Shown piece after piece: positions 23,289 to 35,817 of a DNA stretch of 64,000 nt; the first letter of the stretch is position 1; each line of letters opens with the position of its first letter. Both the position numbers and the translations under genes were made by a program. The stretch is from Petunia secreta (lineage: Eukaryota; Streptophyta; Magnoliopsida; Solanales; Solanaceae), in contig JARKIP010000017.1 in assembly GCA_029990175.1 (NCBI GenBank), positions 10,682,001-10,746,000 on the forward strand. Reading direction: 5' to 3'. Below the pieces are notes generated by a model. It was not told the DNA's origin and did not search any database. It worked only from the letters and a program-made list of their open reading frames with translations.

Positions 23289-24502
23289 AGACTATGAAAA
23301 TGTTAAGGTTAGAAACCACCTCACACACTCCCTCACTTTGTTTAGGTGGCGCTCAGGTCCACTCGATTTGTAGGTTCGGTCACTCAAGAACTATCAACCA
23401 ATGGCTTCCTCGGTTTGATCAATTTCTCTAAGATCCTTCAAATTCGACAAGTCACACTGTCTTCTTCGGGAAGAGTGAATTGATTCGACTCGATGGAACT
23501 GATGTTGTTTAACTGTGCACAGGAGGTCAAGAATTTTGCTATGAATTTGGATTATGGTCACCCCATGCACGAGTTCCTATAAGCTCAAATAAGTTAGTAG
23601 TACCTCGAATATAAGAATTTACTCCAGAGATCTACTAACGAGATTTAATGACCACAAAGAAAGAAAGATAACCTAGGAGAATTCTACCTTCCGTTTCCTC
23701 TTTTTGAAACCTCGGACTCGTCACTTCTATAGGGACAAAAATGGTCCCTCCTTTTGTACGGATGAGGGTTTAACCATATCCACTTTCCTCTTTTTTTCAA
23801 ATAGTTTTTACACCTGGGGTTTTAGCAAAAGACACTTTTTCCCTATATCCTTCAATAGAACAGTGAACGTTTTCAACTCTGGTGTATGATCACCTTTTAA
23901 ACTTTGTTCAGAGTTCAGAAATAAAGCAAGATTTAAGGTTGCTTCTCCGTTAAATTTTAACAACAAACGGAGGAAACTTCAGCTTAAAGCAACAAGAACA
24001 GCTTCGATGTCGTCTGTACACTATTACAATGTAACAATTTTTTCCAGTGTAAGAACGATGTTTATCGACTGAGCTCTAAAGTTTTCAAGCAAACAGACGA
24101 CCAAAATCGACCAATAACCACCAGTTTTAAACGTCAAACAACCAAAGCTCAACTGGGGTTTTCTAACACCAACGTCGGACCGTACAATTCTTTGAGAAAC
24201 CCTAGTCATCAAATGGTGTACGATGGGTACTTTTCAAAAGCACAAGTCGACGGTGATCTAGAATTTGTGGTTGTTTACTCCAAACTACCAACAATCAAAC
24301 AAAATTTTTGGATTTTCTTCTTACTTTTTTTTTGGTAATAAGAACAACACAAAATCAACGAGAACAAGAAGAACAACACAACATCAACAAGAACAAAACA
24401 AGAACACAAAACTAAAACAAAGACACAATGAACGAAAATAAAGATAACGTATAACAGGATTGGGGTGCCAAGAACAAGCCAAATCGTGCTCTCATACTAA
24501 GA
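23289..24502 (-). other. CRM-2 leader and decayed PBS
   Basis: This is a non-coding leader similar to that of CRM-1. The site next to the LTR (about 24487-24498, GCTCTCATACTA on the plus strand) differs at two positions from the initiator-Met PBS. Confidence 0.6.
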
Positions 24503-25252
24503 TGGTGCAAGCCAATTGGGAGCTTAGCAACCGAACACAAACGACAGCGGAATGTAAATATATAAGCTAGACAGTACTAAGCTTCAATCAAACGAACCCA
24601 AGGAATAGTCTTGGGGCCACTCGATTCGAAAGGCAAAGAAACACCTAAAACTATGCAAGAATCCTCAAGAAGAAAAACATGCTTCTCGTAAATTGAATGA
24701 TCAAAGAAGAAGTTGTTCAAACAGAATACACCGAGTGACACAAATTATTTAACAATCCCATGATGGGGTTCACTGATGACGGAGCTACAAAGCACTTGGC
24801 TTATCATTCAACACAATCAACTCAACGGTCCCTAAATAAACTAAGCTAAGGGGTTTATATAGATAGCCCCTAAGAAACTGGTCACAGAAGACCAATGAAC
24901 CAAGGCCACGTAGGGCCAAAGTAAGTAATGTCCTCAGGCACTCTTGACTTGTGTTCGGTCGCTCAGCCTCGACATAGTGAAAACAGACGCTCTCTTGCCT
25001 CAAGAACATTTGTAGCCATTCGGTCGCTTCAAAGGTCAAGCATCAATAATCAGCATTCGTTCACTTCCAGCCTCGGGCTCAAGCTTCCAAATATAGCTTT
25101 CATATCTCGAGCTCGACCACTCAGCATCCGAACGGTTTCTTCCTCCCGGCCATGCCAGCTGAATGTGCACGTCATGCAAAAGCTTGGCTAGACTTCGTGT
25201 GCCCAGCCTCGATTAATTAAACACTTGATCACCACGGACATGGGCTGCATCA
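24503..25252 (-). repeat. 5' LTR of CRM-2
   Basis: This is 750 bp, with plus-strand ends TGGTGCA and GCATCA as in CRM-1. A TATA-like GGGTTTATATAGATAG lies at about 24850-24866 on the plus strand (TATATAAACC on the element strand). Confidence 0.75.
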
Positions 25253-25859
25253 GGAACAGACTCCTCAATTCTTTTGGGGAGATGCATAAACTAGGATAAG
25301 ATCCTTAATGGTAACCAGTGTAATAAATAAAACTTGCGCAGACACCTTAACGCAACCAGTACGATAGCACAACCAACAATCATAGGCTTATATTACTAAC
25401 ATACAAATAAAGGTTGGGGGACAGTAAGTACGCCAATCGACAACTACACACACAAAGACCACGTGTGTAGGCATCTATAAGGCCTAAGGCCATCAAAGAA
25501 GCATATGGAATCATTTACCTCAATTCCTAAGCCTGTCTGGTTATCGAACGGTCTCATTTCTCTTTTAAATCATTTTCGAATGCTCCTTCTCTAAGTAAAT
25601 GAAGGAAAATCACACAAATGACTTCCAAGGCAAAGAATTAAGATTATGACTCCTAAATTGCCCTAGGGCCTACTTCGCTGAATGTCAATAAGAAATATAT
25701 TTTCGAAATCTTCATAATTCCATGGTACCACTTAGCATTTAAATTAATATTACGGGTTCATTTAACCTGAATTCCCCAATTCTATAGGGTTACGGCTCCA
25801 AACCTTTTAATGTCCCAAACTATACCAAGAAAATTTCTAGAACTATATGACTCATGATT
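25253..25859. other. No recognisable content
   Basis: About 600 bp have no open frame, repeat or motif I can name. It may be decayed element sequence leading into the RNase H/integrase remnant that follows. Confidence 0.4.
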
Positions 25860-26925
25860 TGGAGTTGGCTACAGTGAAATTTGCTTTGAAGATTTTGAGG
25901 CACTATCTTTGTGAAGTGCCTTGTGAAATTTCACTTATCACAAGGTCTTGCAGTATCTGCTTACTTAGAAGGACTTGAATAGTTGCAGAATAGATCTCTT
26001 GAGCTAATGAAAGTCTAGATCCAACTATTCATTATCATGCAGAAAAGCCAAATGTGGTGGCCGATGCATGGAGTAGGAACTCTGTGGGCAGTCTTGAAAT
26101 TATTAATGTTACTATGAGGCCCTTAACGTAGGAGTCACAAATTCTATATGATTTAAGGGTGAGATTTTATGGTTCAAATCCGAGCGGGGTATTTGATTTT
26201 ATGGCTGCTTAGTCTTGTTTAGTTAGTCAAATTAAGGAAAGTCAGTTCGAAGAAACTTTCTTACTTGAGTTGCGTGGGTATATTAAAATTGGAGGAGCCC
26301 CATCATTTGACTTAAATGGTGATGGTGTTCTTTAGGTTGGCGACCGACTATGTGATCCTAATGTCGATGATTTGAGGTGGTTATTTCTTGATGAGGTAAA
26401 TAATTTATGATATTCAATTATTGCCAAGATGTATCAGCACCTTTTAGAGTTGTATTGGTGGAATGGGATGAAGAAAGATGCCTTTGGTAAACTATTTTGG
26501 TGTTTAAAATATCACCAGGTCAACTACAAGCGTAGGAGACTATAGGTTTAGCCCCTGAATTATCCATTCCTAAGTAGATATGGGAAAGAATTATCATGGA
26601 TTTTGTAGTTAGCTAGTCGTAGTCCTTGAGGCATCATGATTCAGTTTAGGTTGTTGTGGATAGACTCATCAAGTCTACCTATTTAATTAAGGTAAAGAAA
26701 CATGAGATTACAATGAAGTTGGCTTATACATTTATTGAGAAGATTGTTTGATTGAACAACGACCTATTGTTTATTATTTCTGATCGAGGCTCTCAATTCA
26801 GTCTTATTTTTTTAAGGCTATGATGGGACCACTGATCTTAATAATCATGTCTCAGCGTTCTTGACAAGGGTTATGGGCAGTGACTTGTACAAAGAAGAAA
26901 TAGAACTAGTGCTGGTCAAGAAGTT
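25860..26925 (+). pseudogene. Tekay-like RNase H and integrase remnant
   Basis: Conceptual reading gives an RNase H tail (a NVVADA-like segment near 26050) and an integrase core. The core holds IMDFVV, then VVVDRLIKSTYL near 26650-26690, and FIISDRGSQF near 26775-26800, the usual spacing for a Tekay/Del-type chromovirus. Many stops interrupt it. It ends where Tat-like gag begins, so it is truncated. Confidence 0.6.
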
Positions 26926-29610
26926 TGGAGGAATACTGAAGGTGCGCTAACTTGGTATTCCCTCTTACGTGAGAATTTGATAGGGGCTTTCACAATACTT
27001 CCAAATGTCTTTATGAAAGCCCATTCAAGATCCTTAAAGGTAGAGAAGCGCATGGAGAATATATATAAGATCCAACGGAGAGACAATGAACTTCTCCAAA
27101 ACTTGATCGGATGATTTCAATGAGAAAGAATGCTATTGTCAAAGGTACCAGATAACTGGGCAGCCATAACATACACAAAATGGCTAAACCCAAGAAGCTC
27201 GGAGGCTACAAGAAAGTTGCAAGAGATTCTCAGGGAATACCAATCAGTGACATGGGATGAAGCTTATTATTTTTACAATACTAAGCTTAGGATTGAAGAG
27301 GATGCAATTCGGCCATCTGGGGGCAGCTAAAAAGAGACAAGTTCAGTAGCATATTAGAGCAGCCTATGAGATGAGCAAGTAGTGATTGAAGAAATTTGAG
27401 GGCTCGATATGAACCTTACGCCGAATCACTCCGACTAGATCAGAGATGATACAAACATCATGAAAGCAAAGGTCATAGTTGTAAGAGTGAATCGAGATCC
27501 TTAGGTGCTCGAAAGATTAGAGACCTTCAAAGATTGGTTAATTACAGCTTCAATGTCGACTGAACTGGTGGTCATATTGTGGAACATGGGTGATAGGGCC
27601 AAGTCACCTCGATACATGAGAACTAATCCCAATAAAAGAAGCCAAAAGTCGTCGTGTGAATTCCATAGTTACCACCATCATACTATAGAAAATTACAAAG
27701 CGCTGAGATAGAAGGTTGCTCATTTTCTCTAAAGTAAAATGCTGAAGAAGTGGCTAATTAACAAGTGGAAGTAAACTTGCTCAAAGAACCAGGGTACAAA
27801 TGGACCACCATAAGCTTAACCAAAGTTGACAGTCAATATCAGAGGATCGGAACGAAGTTGCATCACTTACAAGAGAAATGCCAAAGTTTCCATTACACAT
27901 CGAGAACAAAGAAGTAGAACCGAGATGCCTTGCCCGGAGACACTCGTTGGCGTAGACGCAAACGAACTCCTGTATAGACATCCATAGTTCTCTGGTAGTA
28001 CTCTTTGTGTACTTTATTCCGATGTCAAACGCATCTTGGTGGATGCATGTAGCTTAGTTAATATAATCTGAGCGGGAGTCGTAGAGAATTATAACTCTAT
28101 GAAATAATTATTTTCTCAGGGTTTAATAATAGAGCGAGACAACTTGGTGAAATTTTATTGTCCATGTATGCTTAGGGTTTGGTCAAGGAGACACGTTCCA
28201 AGTACTAGCTAGAGGTATGGCCTGCAGTATTCTAGTCGGGAGATCATAGATTCATGATATAGAAGCAAGTCCTTCAACTTTGCACCATGAGTTAAAGTTT
28301 AAACAAAGCAGGGTATCAGGAAGTAAGAGTGCACAATGTGTGGCTCGTGACTATTATTCAGTGGAAATTAAAAGTAGCATGTACACACCTGAACCAGGCA
28401 AATAGCACCTTCTGCAGCTAAGGCCAAGGGATGTTGTAAAGTCTTTATCCAAGCAGTTGAAGTGCCCATAAATAAGAATGATGCCGACATCCGGATATCC
28501 AAGAATTAGCCATTGAAATTGATGACCTTGGGCCTGAAAAAATGAGACCATTGACCAGCTCGACCTAGTTGATCTTTTAAGATGAGCTGGAGAAGAACAT
28601 CTACATGATCTTGAAACTCTACTTCCACTATCGTGGCAAGTTTTAAAATTTTTTACAAGCTAACCATGATATCTTCAGTTGGAGCCATGCTTATATGACA
28701 ACAATCTCTCTATAAATAATCTCTCACAACCATAATGTAGAGTCGTCCTACCATTCTATTAAATAAAAGTGGAGGAATCAAGGGGTTGTATGCGACCAGA
28801 TAATATTAGAAGAAGTAGATAAGTTGCTTAAGATTTTGATTAATCTAAGAGGTCCATTATCCAGAGTGATTGTCCAACGTGGTCCTGGTGCCAAATAAAA
28901 ATTGGCAAATGGAGGGTTTACATAGATTTCAAGGATCTGAACAAACCTGCTCAAAAATGTGTATCCGTTACCCAACATTGATAAGCTCGTGGATGTGACT
29001 TTCGGACGCAAGATGTAAAGTTATTTCGATGGTTACTGCAGGTATAACCACATTAGAAAGAATCGGAATAATCAAGAGAAAACGTCCTCACTAATGGTAA
29101 GATGGATCATTGCTACAACATGCTGCCGTTTGGATTAAAGAATGCTGGTGCAACTTTCCAATAGTTGGTGAATAAAAATTTTAAGTATAATATCGAAAAA
29201 TGTAGAGGTATCCATCGATAACATTTTGGGTTAAGTATAATATGAAGTTGTATCTAAAGAAATGAGATTTTGGAGTGTCTTGTTGTAAATTATTGGGCTT
29301 CATTTTTTTCAAATTGAGGAATAGAGGTTCATCAAGATAAAATCAAGGCTACATAAGATATTCCCGACGTGCTTCAAAAGTAGAAGGATGTGCATAATTG
29401 AATTGTCGGATAGCAACCCTTGTAAGGTTCATCTTAAGGTCATCGAAAAGAAGTCACAAGTTCTTGGTGTTAATAAAGCAAAAGAATTTTGAATGGACAC
29501 CTGAGTGCCATCTAACCTTGAAAGACTTGAAGAAGTACTTAGACATCGCACTCGAACCATCGGAATCTGATTTGAACAAAGCTTCCAGACATCTCCGGCA
29601 ACTATAGCAA
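26926..29610 (+). pseudogene. Tat-like gag, protease, RT and RNase H remnant
   Basis: Gag sequence starts near 26930, and the best piece (27130-27330) has the phrase AITYTKWLNPRSSEA and ends KLRIEEDAI, typical of Tat-lineage gag. A zinc-finger-like EFHSYHHHT lies near 27660. The RT thumb side follows, with LPNIDKLVDVTFGR near 28970 and KNAGA near 29145, and then RNase H connection sequence with FEWTPECHLTLKDLKKYL near 29490-29545. Stops and frame shifts are frequent. It is an old element without LTRs here. Confidence 0.65.
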
Positions 29611-30238
29611 ATGGGAACTCTTCATAAGCTAGATTCATATCTAGCTGAGCAGGATCTAACTCAATCACCTTTGAAGGATCCCGGATGCACTTCCAGAGCA
29701 TCGATACTTGAAACACTGGATGAATTGGCATAGAAGCTGGTAGCTCAAGCCGTTAAGCCACCTTATCAATACACTTCTGGATACGTAAAGGGCTAATAAA
29801 CCTGGGACTGAGCTTCCCTCTCCTCCCAAATCTTTTTACACACCGCATCGGCGACACTGTTAGAAATACCATGTCGTCGACCTCGAGCTCTAACTCTCGG
29901 CTCTTCTGGTTCAAATATGAAATCAACTTGCTCTGAGTTGTCTGTAGATGATCCTGAATAACGCGAACAATATCAAGAGCCCAACGAACCATCTTTGAAC
30001 TCATCACCTCCATATCTTGAGACTCGAACCAATCGATAGGAGGACAGCATCTACGGCTATACAAGGTTTCAAATGGAGCAATTTGAATGGAGTACTGATA
30101 GCTATTATTATAATAAAACTCCGCTAAGGACAAATGATCATCCCAGTGGCCTCCGAAGTCCAATGCACAACCTCTCAGCATATCCTCCAAAATTTGAAAA
30201 CCCGCTCGGACTGACCATCAGTCATAGGATGGAACGCC
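29600..30238 (-). pseudogene. Tekay-like integrase C-terminal fragment
   Basis: The open piece 29753-30190 carries the integrase C-terminal region (DHLSLAEFYYNNSYQ, FETLYSRRC, KLSPRFISPLRI, the equivalent of GPF) and continues with HPVFQVSML near 29720. Upstream MTDGQSERVFKILEDML can be read to about 30240. The catalytic glutamate position (GQSER) is kept. The fragment is cut on both sides, by a Tat-like LTR at 30239 and by the Tat pol remnant on the left. Confidence 0.75.
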
Positions 30239-30998
30239 TGTTGGCAACCAATTTTGTCCCGACAATATTTTAATTAATGATAATTATTATATATAAGGTC
30301 AATTTTTGAAAATTTAAAGTAAATAATTGATTTTAAAAAGAAAAGATAGTAAAATTGCACTACACATCGTTAAATTTGTCCCACCTGCAAAACACCTCTA
30401 TTTTACTTAAATTACTCTAAAAGGGATAATTTTGCACTACATACCCTAATTCCTACCCTAGCCATGAAATTCCTCCCTTTCCCATTTAATCCTAAAAATG
30501 AGGTTAAAATAGCTATTCATCCAAAAATCAACCTATTTTTGCAACACTCATATATACACTCCCACGACTAAAATCATAAAACCCAAAAATTTCCCCCAAC
30601 CCATTTCCCCAATTCTGACCCGCTTAGAACCCTAAGGACCTGCGACACTTTGCAATTTTTCATCCAAAATGCTGCAAATCCTCAATCAAACGACATCAAC
30701 TTAAAAATCTTGCTTTCTTCCTCCATACGAGGATGTGTTGGAGCCATCTCACGCATCCATTCTTGTACGAATTTGATCCGCACCGTGAAATCAAATCCCA
30801 ACGGGGATATTCGTTATGGATAAGGATTAAGGTTGTGCAATCTTTGTGACATGAGACAAGTTTAACACTTATCCTACAAGGAAATTGCCCAAATTTGGTA
30901 TGAATTCATGTTTTTGGGGGGGTAAAAGAGAAACCGTAGTTGCTATTGGTATATATATTCTCATTTCTTATTTTTTCTAGGGTTCTAGGGAGAAAAAT
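30239..30998 (+). repeat. Tat-like LTR fragment
   Basis: It starts TGTTGGCAACCAATTTTGTCC, the same type of start as the LTRs of the gag-only element (37551-52634, read on the minus strand). Its first 130 bp or so resemble the inverted piece ending at 60722. CRM-3 interrupts it at 30999. Confidence 0.5.
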
Positions 30999-31746
30999 TG
31001 GTGCAATCTTAATCGGTGATGAAGCTAAGCAACCGAACAGCGGAAAACAAACAAAAACAAAGATAGAAGCAAGACAAATCCTTTGTTTCGTTAGAATGAA
31101 TCCGAGGAACTGGTCTTGGTCCAAACAATGGAAGAACAAGGAGATGCACCTATGCTAAGAAACAATCCTAAAAAATAACTCATGCTTCTTACAAATTGAA
31201 TGACCAAAGAAGAATTTGTTCAAACGATTACACCGAATGACACAAGTTCTTTAAATTTCCACGACGGGGTCGATACTCAACGGAGACACAAATAGCAACA
31301 ACTATGTTTAACATTCATTCAAAAGCTAACTATTGAAATGAACTAAGCTAAGGGGTTTTTATAAATAGCCCCAAGGGTACTTAGGTAAATACAATAACAA
31401 GAGACCAATAAAACAAGGCCACGCAGGGCCGAAGTAATCCATATGCTTGAGTCTCTTGACTTCGGTGCTCAGTTGCTCAGCTCAGGAACATTTGGCATCG
31501 GACGCTCACTTGTGTTCGGAAAATCAGTGTTCGGCGTCAAGGTTGAGTGTTCGGTTACTTCCCTTCTCGGGCTCAAGCTTCCAGATATAGCCTTCGTATC
31601 TTGTGCTCGGCCACTCATCTTCCGAACAAGTGCTTCCTCCCGACCACACCTACTGAATGTGCACATCATGCATGAGCTTGGCTTGACTTCGTGTCACTCA
31701 CCTCGATGGAGTGAATGCCTGATCAATACAGAGTTGGACTGCATCA
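30999..31746 (-). repeat. 3' LTR of CRM-3
   Basis: This is 748 bp, reading TGGTGCAATC to GCATCA on the plus strand. It has a TATA-like box near 31350-31365 and a polypurine tract immediately beyond, like CRM-1. Confidence 0.78.
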
Positions 31747-31968
31747 TCCTCCCCTTCTTGAGAAGATTTCATCCTCAAAATCGAGCCCTCTTCAGTCGCC
31801 GATACTTGGCCTACAACACAAGGAGTTAAGTAGTAACATTAAAGGTGTTGGACACGTTATACTCACCAGGGAGGTCGATCACATAAGCATTGATGTTGAT
31901 GTTGCTCAGCACTTGAAACGGACCATCCCCTCGAGGAGCCAATTTTCCTTTCCTTTGGTTCAGAAATC
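31747..31968 (-). pseudogene. CRM-3 gag-pol C-terminal fragment
   Basis: It matches the GPF module and tail of CRM-1 pol (VSNTFNVADL region) up to the GKLAP segment. It stops abruptly at about 31968 where the Tekay-like LTR begins. One or two frame errors are present. Confidence 0.7.
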
Positions 31969-34350
31969 ATTGACTCCGGTTGGCGTGCCGATAATTTTAA
32001 AATATTCGTAATGTCCATTAGGACCTGTCTGTAAAATTTGAGCTAAATCAGACCTCGTTTGGTACGTATCGGAAGAAGATTTCAATTTTTACTGTCGATA
32101 AATATCAAAAAGAGATTTTCGAGCTCGGTTTTGGCGAATGAACTCCGATTCAAAATCCGAAAGCGCCGTTAGGTTCGTATGATTATTTATGAATTTTGTA
32201 AACTTTTGAAAGTGAATTTCGATGTTCTTCGGCTAGTTTCCGCTAAAATGCCGAAAGTTAAATAATTTGATCTTTTTCATTTAATTTGCATATTGAGTTT
32301 CGGCAGTCCAATTTGAGATCCGCATTCGCGAGTATGTTACATATATTTTTTATAACTTGTATGCAAAAGTTGGAACTATTTCGAATACCATAGGGTACCG
32401 TTTTAATTTTCACCGTAGCAGTGAATTTATAAAAAAAAGGAAAAAGAATGAAAATGGGAAAAGGTTAGGAGGTGCCTAACTTATATATATCAGTACGTTG
32501 AGTTGAGGAACAGAAACATTAGAAGAGGAAATGAAATGACGCAGAACAGAAAAAAAAATTCCAGAAAATAAGAAAAGAGCCGGAGAAAAGATAGGATTTT
32601 TACCCCCGAAACATCCAGGTAATGATGTTAATTCATTATTTTTGTTTATTACGTATGTTTGAATATATTTTAACGGTAAAAATTGGGATATTAGACATCG
32701 TTTTAATAAGTTCAATTAATAGTTCAAAGGGTCAAATAGACCCCGATAATGAAATTAATTATATATTCGTACTCAGTGAGTTATGGGGAACATATAAATG
32801 TAATTTATTTAAAGTTTGGTTATGTGACCTTAAATCCTGTACATAGGCCTGGCCTGCGTATTGCGTATGCGAATAGGGTATCAGGATCCTAACCGGATTG
32901 CCCTAAAATGTGAGGAATGAAGCCTTTAGCCTAATTTGATATATTTTTCTGCTTATTGAATAGAGTGGGGGTCGTTTGGCAATGAAATCAAACGATAAAG
33001 CGGTTGTTGATTAGCAGAGCTAACTTTTGGAAGAGGTAAGTATTTATATCCATTTCTTTGGAGGCACCTGGCCTCGTGATTTTCTACCACGTATTTCTTA
33101 CGTGCTTAGCTGCCGATAGGCGTATTCATTACGCCTTAGCTTTGGATTTACATTGTATATTATATGTTACGTCCTGTTGTTGGTATTGCATTGAGGATCT
33201 GAGCATTGTACTCTGGCTGTGAGTTGACCTATACTTCCCGGCAGTCGATGAGAGTCCCGCGCCGGTGAAGATTTATCATTGCATTATATTGAGGGTAGGA
33301 GGATTCCGCCCTCGGAGCAAGAGGATTCCGCTCCATTGCATTATATTGATGGTAGGAGGATTCCGCCCTCGGAGCAGGAGGATTCCGCTTCATGGCATTA
33401 TATTGAGGGCAGGAGGATTCCTCCCTCGGAGCAGGAGGATTCCGCTCCATTGCATTATATTAAGGGTAGGAGGATTCCGCCCTCGGAGCAGGAGGATTCC
33501 GCTCCATTTCATTATATTGAGGGTAGGAGGACTCCGCCCTCGGAGCAGGAGGATTACGCTCCATCGCATCATATTGAGGGTCGGAGGATTCCGCCCTCGG
33601 AGTTGGAGGATTCCGCTCCATTCATTTGGCACATGTGACCCTTTGCATCATATTTCATTTCATTTCATACCATTGTGTTGATTGGTGATACATAACTACT
33701 GTTCTGCTTATATGTGAATTGCTTATTTGTTGATATGTTTCTGGCACGCATCCTTGGTTGAGTTTATAAGTTTCTTACGTGTTTCCGGTTGTTATCTGGC
33801 TCTGCCTTTTTATAATTTAAATAAAAGGAATTTGATCTATCTATTTCTTTTCTCCCTGGCTAGCTATCCCATTCTTTGAAGTGGCTAGTCTGCCCCGATT
33901 ATTGAGTCCTTTGACTCACCCTTATTTATTTTTTATTTCTTGTCTATCTATTTCGTTTCGGCAGGCTCGCTCCAGGATTAAGTTTGCCACGTTGTCAAGG
34001 AGTGGGGACGACCTCAGCTGTCAGGGTGAGCCAGCTTTATTCCGGATGGCCACCAGTTTATTGTTTATTATTTCAGTTGCATTTTTCTCCCTTTAAGAGG
34101 TATCTGTTTTCTTTTGTACTCTTAGATGTCTAGTCTGGATAACCCTAAACCTAGTATGTTGGGTAAACAGCTGCAATTCTTTTTGTACAGCTTAGAGGTA
34201 TAAGTATGTCTGTATTTTTATTTTAAGTGTTGTCCTTATTTATGAATTATTATATTTATTTTCCTTATTTAATTGGTAAGGGTTCACCCGACGGGTCTAG
34301 GGGAGGATGTCGGGTGCCCGAACGGCCTAGTCGAAATCCGGGTCGTGTCA
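31969..34350 (+). repeat. Tekay-like 5' LTR, left end truncated
   Basis: A PBS lies just after a TGTCA end at 34350, so this is a 5' LTR on the plus strand. It has a TATA-like CTTATATATATC near 32479-32490. A likely splice donor is at 33036 and an acceptor at 33964. A 57-bp tandem array lies at 33277-33633. The left end joins CRM-3 pol without a clear TG terminus, so some LTR sequence is lost. The lineage follows from the gag downstream. Confidence 0.6.
33277..33633 (+). repeat. 57-bp tandem array, about 6.3 copies
   Basis: The unit contains ATTATATTGAGGGTAGGAGG, then ATTCCGCCCTCGGAGC, then a second GGAGGATTCCGC. Because 57 is a multiple of three, plus-strand frames stay open for more than 110 codons with a 19-residue repeat. 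This is a by-product of the period and not evidence for a protein. Confidence 0.9.
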
Positions 34351-34352
34351 GT

Positions 34353-34364
34353 TGGTATCAGAGC
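34353..34364 (+). other. Primer-binding site (initiator Met) of Tekay-like element
   Basis: TGGTATCAGAGC lies two bases after the LTR end, complementary to the initiator Met tRNA 3' end. Confidence 0.82.
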
Positions 34365-35195
34365 CCAGTTTAGAATTTATCCAGACTAAGACAGTGTCTA
34401 GTAGAGTCTCGTTGATGGGTACGTAGACGTCCGTACTTATCTACGAGGGGCTATGATGGCATTTAGGAAGTTTCACTTCCTTCTTTTCTGATCGTGCGGC
34501 AGTCTAGGATACAAAAGTGTTTTCGTTAATTCCTTCGTGGTAATTGTGAAACCCTCATACGATAAATCAGCAAACGGTATGAGTTCAAGACGAAGCAGTC
34601 TGGCCTGGGGTTAGCACTGAAGAAGCCCCGAGAGTTTTGATCGTGCTGACGATCTAGTTACGGAGGTCCCAGCTGTACGAGCTTGCGAGGGGCAAGGGAG
34701 CAGGACCTTGTGGTTCCCTTGGCTCTCTGCAATGCTTTTACGAGAAACTTATTATTCGCTAGGTAGCTTATCAGGTTGCCGCATTTGCAGACGTTCGATC
34801 TCAGGGAGCTCCTTTTCCGTTTCTTAATATTGCTGCAGTAAATTATATTCCGGAGGTAGTATGTGTTGTACCTCTAATTGTTCTGGCTGGTTAGCTAGCC
34901 GAGGTATCAGTTCGGTCCGAGTGCCTAAAGAGGTTGCATTATTTTACGCGGTTGAACCTTCCGATATTCTTAAGCAATACATCAGATAAACCTCGTAAAT
35001 TTTTAAAATACAATGATGTCAGCATATCCTTTAGGCTCTTGATTATATCGAGCGGTATAGTGTTGATTATTCTTCTTTCCAGTTTCAAGGTCCAGCCCTG
35101 GATTGGTGGACAGCTCTCTTATTAGCTAACTTGGTTCGGTTTTTCTTCTACATTTGTGGAAAAGTTCCTTTCGAGTAGCGAGCGAGATGAAAAAT
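34365..35195 (+). pseudogene. Tekay-like gag remnant
   Basis: After a short leader, a gag capsid-like sequence is readable in pieces: a phrase like LHYFTRLNLPIF near 34940-34970, then a segment around GPALDWW near 35090-35105, then FVEKF near 35150-35160. Frames change several times. It ends near 35195, where a Tat-like LTR fragment begins. Confidence 0.5.
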
Positions 35196-35802
35196 AGTCT
35201 CTGGTTCTACTACTCAAGCACCGATCTCACTTCACTCTTAAAATCCCCAGGAACATACTCCCTGGACACCTCAAAAAATAAGCAGGAGAGGCTCACTAAA
35301 CATCTTTACAAAAATAGCAACATCAGGCTATGCAACCTCCCCGAAACATGAGCAAACAAAGCTCATTCAATCAACTGAGTATGCATTCAAAATAGAGGAT
35401 TAACATAGCTCCACTAGGGAAAGAAAACTAATTCAAATAACAACTACATACTGATTCCATTCTTAAGATCATATTTTTATTCAACTAAAGGTCTCAATAT
35501 CACTTTGGGGTCAGGATTCAGCAAACAGGGACAGGAAAACAAGTAGTGAACGAGGGCGTAAAACTGAAAAGTGCGACTCGAACGGAAATGACGACTCGAA
35601 CAAGGTAGTCGACTCGACTTACGAAGAAACGATACCACCAAAACCAATAATGCGATCAAACTCACTCTTTAAGAAAATGAAAATAAGAACTAGAAATAAT
35701 TTCTATGTTTTTTTAGGTGTCTTCTTTTCCGGTGCTCAACTCAAAACTTTGGACCCTCTCTCTCCATTTTCGCCGCTGCCAAAACTACATTTATCACCTT
35801 CT
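35196..35802 (-). repeat. Probable Tat-like LTR fragment, left of LINE
   Basis: There is no gene. Around 35540-35630 it resembles the LTR of the gag-only element (AGTGAACGAGG followed by CGACTCGAC, compare 40700-40745). With 60276-60722 on the other side of the LINE, it would be one LTR split by the LINE. Confidence 0.4.
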
Positions 35803-35817
35803 AATTTATTTTTTTTT
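35803..35817 (-). other. LINE poly(A) tail
   Basis: On the minus strand the LINE ends GCTTAGTGATATTCGCT followed by nine A and AATAAATT-like sequence. An AATAAA signal lies about 40 bp upstream (near 35857). Confidence 0.6.

Larger units (their letters stand above)
18086..25252 (-). mobile_element. CRM-2: old, degenerate CRM-lineage element
   Basis: This is an older relative of CRM-1 on the same strand, with the order 5' LTR (24503-25252), decayed PBS, leader, gag, pol and 3' LTR remnant (18086-18475). The LTRs differ by well over 10 percent by eye. Pol is split into many frames. The left LTR has lost its outer 360 bp or so, so no target duplication can be checked; GGAAC follows the right LTR. 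Confidence 0.8.

Noticed and set aside
33279..33638. 119-residue plus-strand frame with a 19-residue repeat as a repetitive protein
   Set aside because: All frames stay open because the period is 57. It lies in an LTR within a predicted intron and has no start context or domain.
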